Notes under the pieces: generated by a model | What the model saw: the letters and a program-made list of their open reading frames with translations, nothing else | What the model was told of the DNA's origin: nothing | The model's database searches: none | Translations under genes and position numbers: made by a program | Source: a virus | IMG/VR virus record: IMGVR_UViG_3300031623_000016 | Location: 1 to 41,692 of that record | DNA: 41,692 bases | Strand: one strand, 5' to 3' | In this document: piece after piece, positions 1 through 9,037 of the stretch | Position numbering within the stretch: the first letter of the stretch is position 1 | Layout of the letters: each line of letters begins with the position of its first letter

Positions 1-114
1 GAGTTGCTTACGGGGCGGATTACTTCCGCGCACCGTCTTGGCTCGCATCGTCGCGATCTCTTCGGATGCAATTGGCTCCTCGGTGTAGGCGAGTGGCCCG
101 ACGTACCAAAACAT
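1..114 (-). CDS. hypothetical protein, 3' end cut by window edge
   Basis: The first 38 codons of a gene that runs off the left edge; the protein begins MFWYVGPLAYTEEPIASEE. The ATG at 114 is preceded by a GAGGTG Shine-Dalgarno sequence about six bases upstream, and its first bases overlap the TGA of a tiny upstream ORF (TGATG), a coupled arrangement typical of phage genes. An in-frame ATG at 168 would add 18 residues, but its AGAAGG is only one base away, so I prefer 114. No family is recognised from this fragment. It lies at the distal end of the tail module. Confidence 0.55.
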   Translation of the reverse strand, partial: MFWYVGPLAYTEEPIASEEIATMRAKTVRGSNPPRKQL

Positions 115-161
115 CAAAACACCTCTTCGTACGTGTCGATTATGTTTGCCATGATTCCCAT
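114..161 (-). CDS. possible 15-residue leader-like ORF
   Basis: A very short ORF (MGIMANIIDTYEEVF) whose ATG at 161 follows an AGAAGG Shine-Dalgarno by eight bases and whose TGA overlaps the ATG of the next gene. It may be a real micro-ORF that couples translation into the downstream gene, or chance. No homology can be judged at this length. Confidence 0.25.
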   Translation of the reverse strand: MGIMANIIDTYEEVF

Positions 162-405
162 TTGACATGCCTTCTGTAAAATAACCCGCCGAACACTCGA
201 ACGGCGAAGTAGTAGATTTCTGCAATGACCCTACCTGCTGTGAAGCCACCCGTTACGTGGATAATGGCCTGTCTTCATCGTCTCTCGCATTGAGGTGCGC
301 CCAGTCATGCCACCTGCATGATTCTGACAGGTCCCAAATCAACCAGTCAGGTGCCAGCGTTCATCCGTCTCCCATGAACCATTCAGGTGGGCGTTCACCA
401 AGCAT
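140..405 (-). pseudogene. broken small gene with a C..HDW motif (phospholipase-like / DUF1353-like)
   Basis: An ORF starts at ATG 405 with MLGERPPEWFMGDG and meets TGA at 361-363. The same frame then stays open for 35 protein-like codons, including CRWHDWAHLNARDDEDR, to TAA at 253-255. An overlapping frame, open from 274 to 140 but without any ATG or GTG start, continues with TAGRVIAEIYYFAVRVFGG. Read together with one nonsense change and one frameshift, these give a single protein of about 90 residues whose C..HDW, D-rich and Y.AVR.FGG pattern resembles small phage proteins of the DUF1353/phospholipase-like type. That family match is from memory and is tentative. A dispersed 13-bp palindrome (410-422) sits just before the ATG. 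Alternatives are two small genes, recoding, or sequence errors. Confidence 0.4.
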
Positions 406-429
406 TTTATTTCCACTGTAAATCGTGGG

Positions 430-684
430 TTACTCAGCGGCTTCTGCCGCGTCGAGTGCTACCATCTTTTCCGTGGCAGTGGCAAGGTTAGCCTCTGCTG
501 CTGCGAGTTCAGTTGACACTAGGGATTCTTGACGGGCAATGTCGGAAAGCCTTGCTGCACACCGTGCCTTAGCGATGGTCCTGTTGCTAGCGAAAGATTC
601 CGGCGTCTTGTCTTTGATGTTTATCAAGCGACCTTCGAGCTGCGCGATATGTAGTGTTAGTTGTGCTTTTTCGTTACTTGGCAT
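430..684 (-). CDS. small coiled-coil protein
   Basis: An 84-residue protein, Ala/Glu/Leu-rich and predicted by eye to be almost entirely helical, with heptad-like spacing (LTLHIAQLEGRLINI and later ELAAAEANLATATEKM). The ATG is preceded by GGAG at seven bases. It lies between the FCCH-containing tail protein and the broken gene, with a dispersed palindrome just past its TAA. Function unknown; a tail accessory or chaperone role is possible from position only. Confidence 0.7.
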   Translation of the reverse strand: MPSNEKAQLTLHIAQLEGRLINIKDKTPESFASNRTIAKARCAARLSDIARQESLVSTELAAAEANLATATEKMVALDAAEAAE

Positions 685-709
685 GAGTGCTCTCCGGTTA
701 GTCTGTCAG

Positions 710-1606
710 TTACTTACTTTGTATGTTAAGCAATCCATCAGTGGGAATGTTTAAGTTGAATGCACCGCCACCCAGTGCGGCTGGAAATGCAAGGGCCGTT
801 ACGACATCAGATGATACGTCTCGGGAATCGATGGCTGCACCAAGATCGTACACTTCAAGGGAGTACGCACCCGCTGCTACCTCTGCACCGAGGTTGCACG
901 TTGCACCACCACCGAAGTCAAGCGCCGTGTCAGCAGGAACTGTTTCGAGAAGCTTCTCGATGTACACGGTCTTGGCTTGCCTCCATGTACCACTTGACGT
1001 ATAGGCAGTGTGCGAAGTCCCGTCCTCACCGGAAAGCTCGAAAGTATTAGTGGCTTGATTTGCCACTGTAAAGATTCGATCATTAACCTCAGTCATACCA
1101 CCGAGTCCAGTGAGTCGAACTCGGTCGCCGTCTGCCATGCCGTGGGCGGTGGCTGTGATGACTACTGGGTTTGCAGCAGTAGCTCCAGATACACTGCCGG
1201 AGAGCGGTGCTGCCACTGGGGAGCATGCCGTTACGTCAATGGTGCCATCGAAGTATAACAACGGGATGTGATCGGTGTCGTCGGTGACGAACTCCATGAT
1301 GACTACCTGATCTACCGTCTGTCCAGACTCAAGGCTGCCGAACGAGATGTTGTCACAAGACACCTTCGTCCTGTCGTTCGAGTCGTCGAGTGTGACTGCC
1401 TTGGTTGACAGTGCAACGCGGGCATACGATGCTACTGTGATCTCCACACCAGTAGCCAAGATCTGACTCATCGTGTCGTGATCTGGGTCGAATGTGTACG
1501 CCCCGGTAGACCTAAGGAGTACGGCATGTAAAACCACGGCACCTTGAAAGTCAAGGTCGCCATTGTATACCCGGTGATTGAAATTATTGTACTGGCCGTT
1601 AGCCAT
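710..1606 (-). CDS. tail protein with FCCH-like (ubiquitin-activating-enzyme-type) domain
   Basis: A 298-residue virion protein. The middle part (roughly residues 140-210: NPVVITATAHGMADGDRVR, then GMTEVNDRIFTV, then a TFELSGEDG-type strand) reads like the small beta-barrel FCCH domain found in many phage tail and fibre proteins. The rest is beta-rich with low charge. The start ATG has GGGAG eight bases upstream, and a 13-bp palindrome (1619-1631) lies between that SD and the preceding gene's TAG, touching the TAG directly. A degenerate palindrome is present inside the gene at 1070-1082. A role at the tail tip or in host contact is inferred from domain and position. Confidence 0.7.
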   Translation of the reverse strand: MANGQYNNFNHRVYNGDLDFQGAVVLHAVLLRSTGAYTFDPDHDTMSQILATGVEITVASYARVALSTKAVTLDDSNDRTKVSCDNISFGSLESGQTVDQVVIMEFVTDDTDHIPLLYFDGTIDVTACSPVAAPLSGSVSGATAANPVVITATAHGMADGDRVRLTGLGGMTEVNDRIFTVANQATNTFELSGEDGTSHTAYTSSGTWRQAKTVYIEKLLETVPADTALDFGGGATCNLGAEVAAGAYSLEVYDLGAAIDSRDVSSDVVTALAFPAALGGGAFNLNIPTDGLLNIQSK

Positions 1607-1631
1607 TTGGCTTCTCCCTTTACAGTGGAAA

Positions 1632-2348
1632 CTAATCCCACGTTACAACTGAGTGAGTCGTGCTATACACATTACTATCGGCATCTGTTATGCTACAGAT
1701 TACTACCGTTGTTTCATCTGCGTTCGGAGTGATCGGGGACTGGACGAAAGAGAACACCCCAGGCTCATCGGTGAGGTGCGTGCTCTGATTAATGTTTGTT
1801 ACTAGAGATCCCGTCCTGTCTCTCCACTTTACGTTGCAGTTCGTTGTATCGGTTATCATTATCCCTGCTTTTTCTAACCAAGCGAGATAGTAGATCGTCT
1901 GAGTGTCGGAGTCATAGCTCATTGCTATGTGTGACTGTATGCCTGAAATAGCTGTTTGCTGTAGCGGAAGGATTCTTAGTCCTCTCTCCTGTCCGTGCCA
2001 AGTGAACTTCTGTGTCTCAAGCAGGGTGTCGTCTGCCCTGACGTATGGTGCGACCGTGTCTGACTTCCATATCTCTATGGTGTACTCTTCACCGTCAGGG
2101 GTATCTGCCAGCGTAAACTGTGCCTCATCTAGATTCAGCAAGTAGTACTTGCTTCTCTCGGAATGTTCTGTCAGTAGCAATGCGTGGTCGTCATGCGCAG
2201 AGTCAAGGTAAGCCTGGAGCGACCAAGCAGATGGTGTCACCTCCTTAAGTGAGGAACTACTTTGATTGTAGACGACTGCATAGATGAGGTTAGTGCAGCA
2301 ACCTACGACCAAGTCTTTTCCGTAGTAGTCTATGAATAAGTTAGCCAT
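1632..2348 (-). CDS. putative minor tail protein
   Basis: A 238-residue beta-rich protein (short strands, many T/S/D/Y residues, no membrane segment or signal peptide) in the distal tail cluster. I do not recognise a family. The ATG sits directly after a dispersed palindrome (2353-2365), and the right half of that site, read as GGAAA, is the only Shine-Dalgarno-like sequence at a proper distance. Its own TAG abuts the next palindrome (1619-1631). Confidence 0.6.
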   Translation of the reverse strand: MANLFIDYYGKDLVVGCCTNLIYAVVYNQSSSSLKEVTPSAWSLQAYLDSAHDDHALLLTEHSERSKYYLLNLDEAQFTLADTPDGEEYTIEIWKSDTVAPYVRADDTLLETQKFTWHGQERGLRILPLQQTAISGIQSHIAMSYDSDTQTIYYLAWLEKAGIMITDTTNCNVKWRDRTGSLVTNINQSTHLTDEPGVFSFVQSPITPNADETTVVICSITDADSNVYSTTHSVVTWD

Positions 2349-2366
2349 TTTATTTCCAGTGTAAAC

Positions 2367-2969
2367 CTAAGATATATCAATTGCGTTGACTGCCTGAAAT
2401 GCCATCGAGACACCCAGGTTTCTATTGCTCACCGAGAATACTGCACCTGCTGGAATCGTCGAGCCTGATATTGCAGTTACGTTCATCACTACGTCTTCCG
2501 GCATAGTAATCTCTCCTAGCTTCGATGTCGCAAACACACTCTTGTCTCCCGTCCTGTATACAGCCCTCACTCTGATGTTGTACGACGCACCCATCGGTAG
2601 CCTGAGTATGCATTGATTGCCCCTAACTCTGTGATTGATCATGGAGTAGTTAGTTCTGGTGCTGATCTTTGCGAAGACTTCGTATCTCCTTACTAGGGTA
2701 GGTTCAGCAGGCTCGTCCCATACGACCATCACCTGACCGTGAGCTATGTGCACTGCAAGCACTGAGGTAGGTGGAGCAAAAGTAATCTCTTCTATTCCGA
2801 CTTCAGCATCGAACTCAGTGGATGCGAGAATACCTGCCTCGGCATCGAACGTAGCTTCGATCCCAGCACCGTAGTCTATGATTCCTGCGTCTGCATTATC
2901 ATAGAACGGTGGAGATATGCCGCCGATCTCGACGGTGGTTTCAAGTGCTGTTAGCGTCAGGGTTGGCAT
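2367..2969 (-). CDS. tail protein with fibronectin type III domain
   Basis: A 200-residue protein. The N-terminal third has short acidic repeats (DAGIIDYGAG, EATFDAEAGI, STEFDAEVGI). Roughly residues 88-180 form a fibronectin III-like module: PPTSVLAVHI, VMVVWDEPAEP, RRYEVFAKI, and the YNIRVRAVY strand that usually carries the conserved Tyr. FnIII modules are common at phage tail tips. The ATG overlaps the upstream gene's stop (TAATG), implying translational coupling. Confidence 0.65.
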   Translation of the reverse strand: MPTLTLTALETTVEIGGISPPFYDNADAGIIDYGAGIEATFDAEAGILASTEFDAEVGIEEITFAPPTSVLAVHIAHGQVMVVWDEPAEPTLVRRYEVFAKISTRTNYSMINHRVRGNQCILRLPMGASYNIRVRAVYRTGDKSVFATSKLGEITMPEDVVMNVTAISGSTIPAGAVFSVSNRNLGVSMAFQAVNAIDIS

Positions 2970-3412
2970 TATGCTTGAACCATTAGTGTGAACGATGTCA
3001 ATGCTAGTGAGTCAGCGTCTGATGGAATGTTAAGCCTTAGCTCTATGCCCCTGCTTGAGTTGGAGGGCATTACGCCAAGCGTTAGGAACTCAGTGGGACT
3101 AATCGGAACCCACGCACAGCCTGCGTCCGCTACTGCATTTGTTGCCGTACAGCTTCTAGCTTCAAGCATTGACACGAATCCATTGCGAGTGGTGCCACTG
3201 AAGATAATGGACAAGTCGTCGGTTGAATTCACGGCAGACACTATTGGTGCTGCCGCTGAGTCTGATGACAACGTGCCGTTCCTGTCATTCCACATGGCTA
3301 CCGTTACGGTAGAACTGATTGTTCCCTTTTGTGCCAGTCCGAAAGATACAGGGTTTCCACTGGAAATCTCAGTGTCTCCACTATCGAACATCTGGAAGTA
3401 TGGGTCGGCCAT
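2969..3412 (-). CDS. small virion/tail protein
   Basis: A 147-residue Ser/Thr-rich beta protein between the tail-tip protein and the FnIII protein. No family recognised. A dispersed palindrome (3354-3366) lies inside its 5' end, where it encodes ISSGN near residue 17. The start is close behind the upstream TAA, with only a distant GGAG as ribosome site; its stop overlaps the next start. A structural role is inferred from context. Confidence 0.55.
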   Translation of the reverse strand: MADPYFQMFDSGDTEISSGNPVSFGLAQKGTISSTVTVAMWNDRNGTLSSDSAAAPIVSAVNSTDDLSIIFSGTTRNGFVSMLEARSCTATNAVADAGCAWVPISPTEFLTLGVMPSNSSRGIELRLNIPSDADSLALTSFTLMVQA

Positions 3413-3417
3413 TTAGG

Positions 3418-4482
3418 TTATATCTCCGTGTAGATGTTTGCGAGTGGTGGTGTCTTGTAGTATCTCTTGAAGGACACGGAAACCTTGAGGGCGTCATCGT
3501 CCTGAGTCTCAGTCCCGCCCTTCAGTAGAACTCCGTCTGGATGTACGAGTAGCATTACCTCTTGAGCTAGTAGTTCGCGAGCAAGCTCTATTGTCTTCGA
3601 GGAAACTGATGCGTCATACTGGACCTCTTGCCCTGACGATCCGTACTCCTTGACATCTATGTCATCGCAGTAAAACCTCTCTTTGATTTTCGGATTCTTG
3701 TGAACCATGCCGTAGATTCGCTTGCTTGAGATAGAGTGGATGTCCTCTGTCTTATATGCAATTTGGATTGAGTAGTTGAAATAATTTACCGGGAACACAG
3801 TTGGTATATTTCTGCTTACAATCCTGACAGTGTCAGACCACTCTCCGTAATCCAACTGACCATCTTCAGCAAAGATGGAATCCATTAGCTCTGCCTCAGC
3901 CTTGAGTTCGCTGTGGCTATCTCTTGCTACGAATCCACTTAGAGTCACTACTACGTCATCCGATATCCGGTTTCCGTACCCTGATACTCGGGAGCGGTAC
4001 GGGTTCTTTCGTACTGGCTTCTTTGTTGACGACCAGTTTGGCGGAGGAAGAAATGAATACGTACCAACTGACGATGTGTACAGGGCCTGGATTCCGAGGC
4101 TCGTGCTGTCTGTTACGTCACCAAAGTAGTGCAGTGTGATAGCGTACGTGCCGTCGTACTGCTTCCAGTCGCCTGGCTCGTTGAGTGAGTCAAGGTAACA
4201 TGTTACGTAGTTCATAAGTTCGCGTTGGCCGTCGTAGTAGTACACCTGTAGGTCGTTAACCTTGAGTGACTTCTCAAGTGCCATGTACTTCTCTATGATC
4301 TCGTCATGAGTGTTTCCTGTGAAAAACCCACTGAAGGTGACGGTGTACTTGACTCTACTGTGCCCCTGATCCAACGCGCGTGCGTTGTCAATCCGACGAG
4401 ACATTATAGGCATGTCTACATCAGCGAAGAAGTAATCTTCAGCCGTTGACTGAAGTATAAGTATTACTGGATTTTCTGGCAT
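3418..4482 (-). CDS. distal tail / tail-tip protein with two related halves
   Basis: A 354-residue protein immediately downstream of the tape measure gene, the usual place of a Dit-type or tail-hub protein. Two segments look alike: VKYTVTFSGFFTGNTHDEI with a following LHYFGD strand (about residues 44-120), and DVVVTLSGFVARDSHSEL with a following IQIAYKTED strand (about 177-250). This suggests duplication of a jelly-roll or ring-forming domain. A dispersed palindrome (4488-4500) is five bases before the ATG and supplies the GGAAAG ribosome site. The Dit assignment is by position and architecture only. Confidence 0.6.
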   Translation of the reverse strand: MPENPVILILQSTAEDYFFADVDMPIMSRRIDNARALDQGHSRVKYTVTFSGFFTGNTHDEIIEKYMALEKSLKVNDLQVYYYDGQRELMNYVTCYLDSLNEPGDWKQYDGTYAITLHYFGDVTDSTSLGIQALYTSSVGTYSFLPPPNWSSTKKPVRKNPYRSRVSGYGNRISDDVVVTLSGFVARDSHSELKAEAELMDSIFAEDGQLDYGEWSDTVRIVSRNIPTVFPVNYFNYSIQIAYKTEDIHSISSKRIYGMVHKNPKIKERFYCDDIDVKEYGSSGQEVQYDASVSSKTIELARELLAQEVMLLVHPDGVLLKGGTETQDDDALKVSVSFKRYYKTPPLANIYTEI

Positions 4483-4515
4483 GTTTCTTTCCAGTGTAAA
4501 TTATTTACCTTGCGG

Positions 4516-7500
4516 TCAATCTCTTGGAGCAACAGGGACTCTGTCTGCATTCAGCTTGTTGGCGTTTATCACTGCCATTATAGCTGCCTCTGATCTCTGG
4601 ATTTCATCCCTGACTACTATATCGGCAACATGTACGAACGCTTCAACTACTGGTGACATGTCGAACGCACCTTCGTTTAGCTGTATTGGAACTGCAAGGT
4701 TGATCTGTCCGGTGCTGTTCTGGGTTACCTTGCCTGGATTGAATGAACTGGCTAGTCCTGTTGATGCCTGATCTCCGACTGCAAGGCCAGCCATTTCAGC
4801 TATCCTTCTGGTTAACTCAAGTGCTGTGTTGGTAATGGATGCCTGTGACTCGCCTCCGGTCATCTGCTCAAGGGCAACTGCCGCCCTCTCGGTTTGACGA
4901 TCCTGTCCGAATCCCTTGGCAAGCAGGTCCTGTACGGTCGGGTCTTTATTATTGGTAGATAATGGATCTCCCTTGGTGCCCCAGAATCTGTCTAGCATAC
5001 TGTTTGATTCACTGGAGGCATTGAACCTATCTAGTGCGGTTATCTTTGCGTTTGGGTTCTCAGTAAAGAAAGCAGATTGTGCTGCGACTCTAAGCTTATC
5101 TTCATCTGATAGTGCGCCTAGCGCACGCAGTGCCTCATCGGCAGAGTTCTTTCTTGAGATCGCTATGTCAGCCTCAGCCTTCGCAATGCTTACTACCTTG
5201 GAGAGTTCGAGTTGCTTTAGGTCTACGAGGTTTTTCGTCATGTCTACTTGGACACCTTGTATCCTTCCGCTTATTTCCCTTCTTTCCTCAAGGGTGACAT
5301 TAGGATCGTTCTTTTGCGCCATTGCCTCTTTGAAAATCTCGACATCATTCTTGATTGAGGCCGCCAGCGTGGCTCTCTTCTGATTATTCTGGCGTAACGG
5401 CAGATTGAATCCACCGGCACCGCTCAGTGCATTCTCCCTTGCTACCTGTATCTCACCTAGCTTCAACTTCATTTCAGTGAGATCTTTGAGTGCGTTAGCA
5501 GTGAAATTCTTTACAGTGGAAATCCTTTCCTGCTGAGGCTTGCGTATCTCTGATATAGCCTTCCTCATTTTCTCTAGCCTGTCTTCGTCTTCCTTGAAGA
5601 TCTCAGCACTTTCGCCAGTTAGCTTCATCGTGTCTTCGACGTTCTTCTTTAGCTTCTCAGATTCATCAGTGATCTTGGATATTCTATCGAGCGTTTCGGT
5701 TCTTGTAAGGTTCCTCTTGAAGAACCCTTCCATTTCTTCTCTTTTATCGAACTTCTGCCGCATCGCTAGTCGTTCATCGTGAAGCTCGTTCTTTCTCTTC
5801 TGCATTCCCCTTGTCTCTTCTGGACCCTTAATCCTGTCTACCTTCTCCTGTAGTCCATTTATTATAATCTCAAGGCCATCTACTACATTCTTTTGCTCCT
5901 CGACCTTCGATGATGTCTGAGCTAGATACCTCTCGAACATCTCCTTGATCTGATCCTGCATTGGATCTGTGCTTTTTGGGTCCAGTCCTATCTGGTCGAA
6001 TGCATCTCTTATTAATTCCTTCCTGTTGTTTCTGGTTGGAGTAAGGAACCTATCTATCTCATATAAGAGTCCGCCGTCTTCTATTATCTGGTCATCTTTC
6101 TTGAGCTTCTCTACCGAGTGCGCTCTCCTGTCGTGGAAGAACTGCCTTGCCCACTGTTCTTTCTTGGCTGTGTCAAGCTCGATTTTTTTCTGCTTAAGTA
6201 AGACCTGATTGGCCTTGTCCATCTTTTTCTTCTGGGTCAACTGTTCTTCAAGGAGTTTGTTCTGTGCCTCAAGTGCAACTGCCTCAAGATCTTCTCCTTC
6301 TATTTTTACATTGACGCTACCTGCTAATTTCCTGAGCGTCTCAAGCTTCTCTGCAAACTTATCGGCTTCCCCAGCAGCCTGTAGTGTCTCAAGCTGATTC
6401 AGAATCAAGCCTATTTGACCAGAAGTCTTTTGGAGGGCCTTGAATCTTCTCTCGTGGATACTGAGGGATTTTTCCAGTGCTATCCCCTCGTCTTCCAGTG
6501 CTTCTTTATATGCAGTCTGTGCTCTAGCTATGCTTCCTAGCTGGGATATCAATAGTGCACCAGCTATGAGAGCAAGATTGGTCGGTGAAAGGATTGTCCC
6601 AATGGCTGTGCCAAGACCGAGCATCGCAACCTTGCCTGCCGCTGCTGTACTATTCATAAACATCTGCGCTCTCGTTTGCGCGACTGTAGACATCGTAAGC
6701 CTTGCGTACTCAGCCCTGAGCCTAGCAGTGAAGGTATGAAGTCCAGCAAGGCCAAGCGATGCAGCCCATGAAGATTTAGCAAAGAGGATCAGTGCATTCT
6801 TTGCGAGTATGATTCCAGCGGCCACCGTTACCATCTGAATCGGAATCCCTTCTCCTGCATTCAAGACTTCAGTGATGACTATGAGTATCTCAGTCATTGA
6901 GGCTGCCAATGTTGATATCATTCCTGACGATGACGAGGCCAGGCTCGTGAATGAACCTTGCAGCCTATCGAGAGCCGAGGACAATGTCTTGGTTGTGCTA
7001 TGGAATTCAACCATGGACGATGCTTCATTTGTCAAGGCCCTGTTGTGAGCTATGAGTGCTGCATCTGCATTCTTTAGTGCGGCAATAAGAATGTTCTTCT
7101 GTCTGATACCGCCAGCCTGTTGTTCTATTTCTTTCTTTTCAGATAGTGTCAATCTATCCATTGCGAACTGCATCTCAAGCAGGGTGTCAAGTAAACCCTT
7201 TGCTTCACCGTCAAACTTTACAGCGGAAACTCCGAGCTTATCAAAGAAGTTCTTTCGTACATCGAATCGATCCATTCTTGATTGGATCGTCTTGAATGCA
7301 TTACCGATCTGTGCACCAGTCCTTGATGTCTCCTGCGCAACCACCGCAGTCAGGCCAGCTAGTTCTTCCAGGCTTCCACCGTGCGATGAAATGACCGAGC
7401 CAGCCCTACTTATAGATTGAAGCAAGTCGTCAGTAGTTACCCTGTACGTATTTGAGAGTGTATTCAGTGAGTCGAGCGTTGGTAGCAAGTCACTGGCACT

Positions 7501-9018
7501 CATATTGAACTGCAAGTATGCTGAAGACAGCAGGTTAGCTGCATCCTCTACTTCGATCTCAGCAATCTTGGATGCCAAGAGTGAAGCCTTTACCGACTCA
7601 AGTGTCTGGCTTCTTGTCTGGCCTGCACGAAGGAAGACGGCAGCGGACCTCTGTGCTTCCGTTGCGTTTCCGCCAATCGCTGCCGACATTTTTATAATGT
7701 CCTGCGTTAACGTCCTAGCACCGGCTATCTGCTCGTCCCACGTCGAGCCGAGGTTCTTACCTACGCGAGCAAGGAAAACAGTGTTGGACTCAAGTTCCTT
7801 CATGTCGTCGGCGGCTTGCCTGATCAGCCTGAACATACCGAATACAGCAGTGGTCGCAATTGTCCACAGGGCTACCTTGGCAGCCGCAGAAGCCATTGAG
7901 TCACCCATGAACTTAGCTGCTGCTGCACCGTGTAAAGTTTCCGTTGTAAACTTATTGGTTGCCGTGTTTATCTTTTGTATGTCGACTTCCCAGGCTGCAA
8001 GCCCAACCCTTCGTGACTTGAAGAATCTCTGGGACTCGCCTACATTCCCAGTCAACGTGTCTGTTGTAGTCTTGGCTGGCTCTGCCGTGAATCCACTCTC
8101 TATTGCACTCCGACCCCTTGCCTTGAGATCTGCGGTCGACAGGGCTTTGGCTGATGCCGCCCTTACCTTGGCTTCCTTCCTGTCCATTAATCCAAGGATC
8201 TTATTTATCCTACTGACCTCTGCCTTGTGAACCCTGGCTTGTGCCCCGTCTAGATACCTTACTGCTTCAGTTCCTTCCGCTACTGATTTCTTGTACTTAT
8301 TTGTGGCTGTGTTTACCTCAAGGATCTCGGCCTTTAGCCTTCCGGCGGCATCCCTGGAGGTCTTCCAGAACTTCTGTGATGTACCTGACTGCCCTGTGTT
8401 AGCGTCAACAGTGGTTGTCTTTGTTCCAGCAGTGAACCCCATCTGCCTGGCGTTGTCACCCATTCGGCGTAAGCTCGCAGTGGTTGCGGATCTCGCCTTC
8501 CTTGTCTCCTCTGCCTGTATGCTTCTCTTCTTCTCTAGCTGTACTGCACGATCTGTGAGGTTGTTCTCTTCAGCAGTTATTTTTACTATCTGCTTCTTTC
8601 CGTCAATTACCTTCTCGGTTATGGTTCTGATCTTTTCAACATTGCGTAGGTTGATTATGTCAGTACTGGTGTGTGTGAGTTCAGGACCCTCCTTGCCTGA
8701 TACGACATCGACTTTCTTTGCTGAGGCACCGATGACACCCGCCGGTCTACGTAAGCCCTCCTGCTGCGAAGCTTTTGCTGCGGTGGTCCTTGCTCTCTGC
8801 TTGGCGGTCTTGTTGTCTACGAGCGCCCCTAGTCCAGCAAGCTCCTTCTTGATCTCATCGATCCCCTTGATCCTGAGATTAATCTCGTACTCTTTGCCAG
8901 ACAGCACCTCAAGCTTTGTCTTGATGCTGTCAAGGCTGGTATGTATCTTCCTGAAACCTTCTAGGTTTCCGGTAGTTCTTCCAGCTATAAGTATATTTGA
9001 CCTAAGTTCTTCAGCCAT
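4516..9018 (-). CDS. tail tape measure protein
   Basis: At 1500 residues it is by far the longest gene, in the tail cluster after tail-completion genes. It is helical throughout with long Lys/Glu-rich coiled stretches, and has hydrophobic segments near the middle (AAGIILAKNALILFA and LALIAGALLISQLG) like other tape measures. By the usual 1.5 Angstrom per residue rule it predicts a tail of about 220 nm. The N-terminal third holds a duplicated unit: two copies beginning GFTA, continuing through TG..G.SQ.F and ending NTATNK (about 195-255 and 310-365). One exact (5510-5522) and two weak (7217, 7938) palindromes lie inside. The ATG at 9018 is next to another (9023-9035) that provides GGAAA. It ends in TGA. 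Confidence 0.9.
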   Translation of the reverse strand: MAEELRSNILIAGRTTGNLEGFRKIHTSLDSIKTKLEVLSGKEYEINLRIKGIDEIKKELAGLGALVDNKTAKQRARTTAAKASQQEGLRRPAGVIGASAKKVDVVSGKEGPELTHTSTDIINLRNVEKIRTITEKVIDGKKQIVKITAEENNLTDRAVQLEKKRSIQAEETRKARSATTASLRRMGDNARQMGFTAGTKTTTVDANTGQSGTSQKFWKTSRDAAGRLKAEILEVNTATNKYKKSVAEGTEAVRYLDGAQARVHKAEVSRINKILGLMDRKEAKVRAASAKALSTADLKARGRSAIESGFTAEPAKTTTDTLTGNVGESQRFFKSRRVGLAAWEVDIQKINTATNKFTTETLHGAAAAKFMGDSMASAAAKVALWTIATTAVFGMFRLIRQAADDMKELESNTVFLARVGKNLGSTWDEQIAGARTLTQDIIKMSAAIGGNATEAQRSAAVFLRAGQTRSQTLESVKASLLASKIAEIEVEDAANLLSSAYLQFNMSASDLLPTLDSLNTLSNTYRVTTDDLLQSISRAGSVISSHGGSLEELAGLTAVVAQETSRTGAQIGNAFKTIQSRMDRFDVRKNFFDKLGVSAVKFDGEAKGLLDTLLEMQFAMDRLTLSEKKEIEQQAGGIRQKNILIAALKNADAALIAHNRALTNEASSMVEFHSTTKTLSSALDRLQGSFTSLASSSSGMISTLAASMTEILIVITEVLNAGEGIPIQMVTVAAGIILAKNALILFAKSSWAASLGLAGLHTFTARLRAEYARLTMSTVAQTRAQMFMNSTAAAGKVAMLGLGTAIGTILSPTNLALIAGALLISQLGSIARAQTAYKEALEDEGIALEKSLSIHERRFKALQKTSGQIGLILNQLETLQAAGEADKFAEKLETLRKLAGSVNVKIEGEDLEAVALEAQNKLLEEQLTQKKKMDKANQVLLKQKKIELDTAKKEQWARQFFHDRRAHSVEKLKKDDQIIEDGGLLYEIDRFLTPTRNNRKELIRDAFDQIGLDPKSTDPMQDQIKEMFERYLAQTSSKVEEQKNVVDGLEIIINGLQEKVDRIKGPEETRGMQKRKNELHDERLAMRQKFDKREEMEGFFKRNLTRTETLDRISKITDESEKLKKNVEDTMKLTGESAEIFKEDEDRLEKMRKAISEIRKPQQERISTVKNFTANALKDLTEMKLKLGEIQVARENALSGAGGFNLPLRQNNQKRATLAASIKNDVEIFKEAMAQKNDPNVTLEERREISGRIQGVQVDMTKNLVDLKQLELSKVVSIAKAEADIAISRKNSADEALRALGALSDEDKLRVAAQSAFFTENPNAKITALDRFNASSESNSMLDRFWGTKGDPLSTNNKDPTVQDLLAKGFGQDRQTERAAVALEQMTGGESQASITNTALELTRRIAEMAGLAVGDQASTGLASSFNPGKVTQNSTGQINLAVPIQLNEGAFDMSPVVEAFVHVADIVVRDEIQRSEAAIMAVINANKLNADRVPVAPRD

Positions 9019-9037
9019 GATATTTCCAGTGGAAAGA

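Noticed and set aside
361-363. TGA reassigned to an amino acid in this phage
   Set aside because: TGA ends several normal genes with overlapping starts (22944, 29170, 36655, 13491), and readthrough there would give long nonsense extensions.
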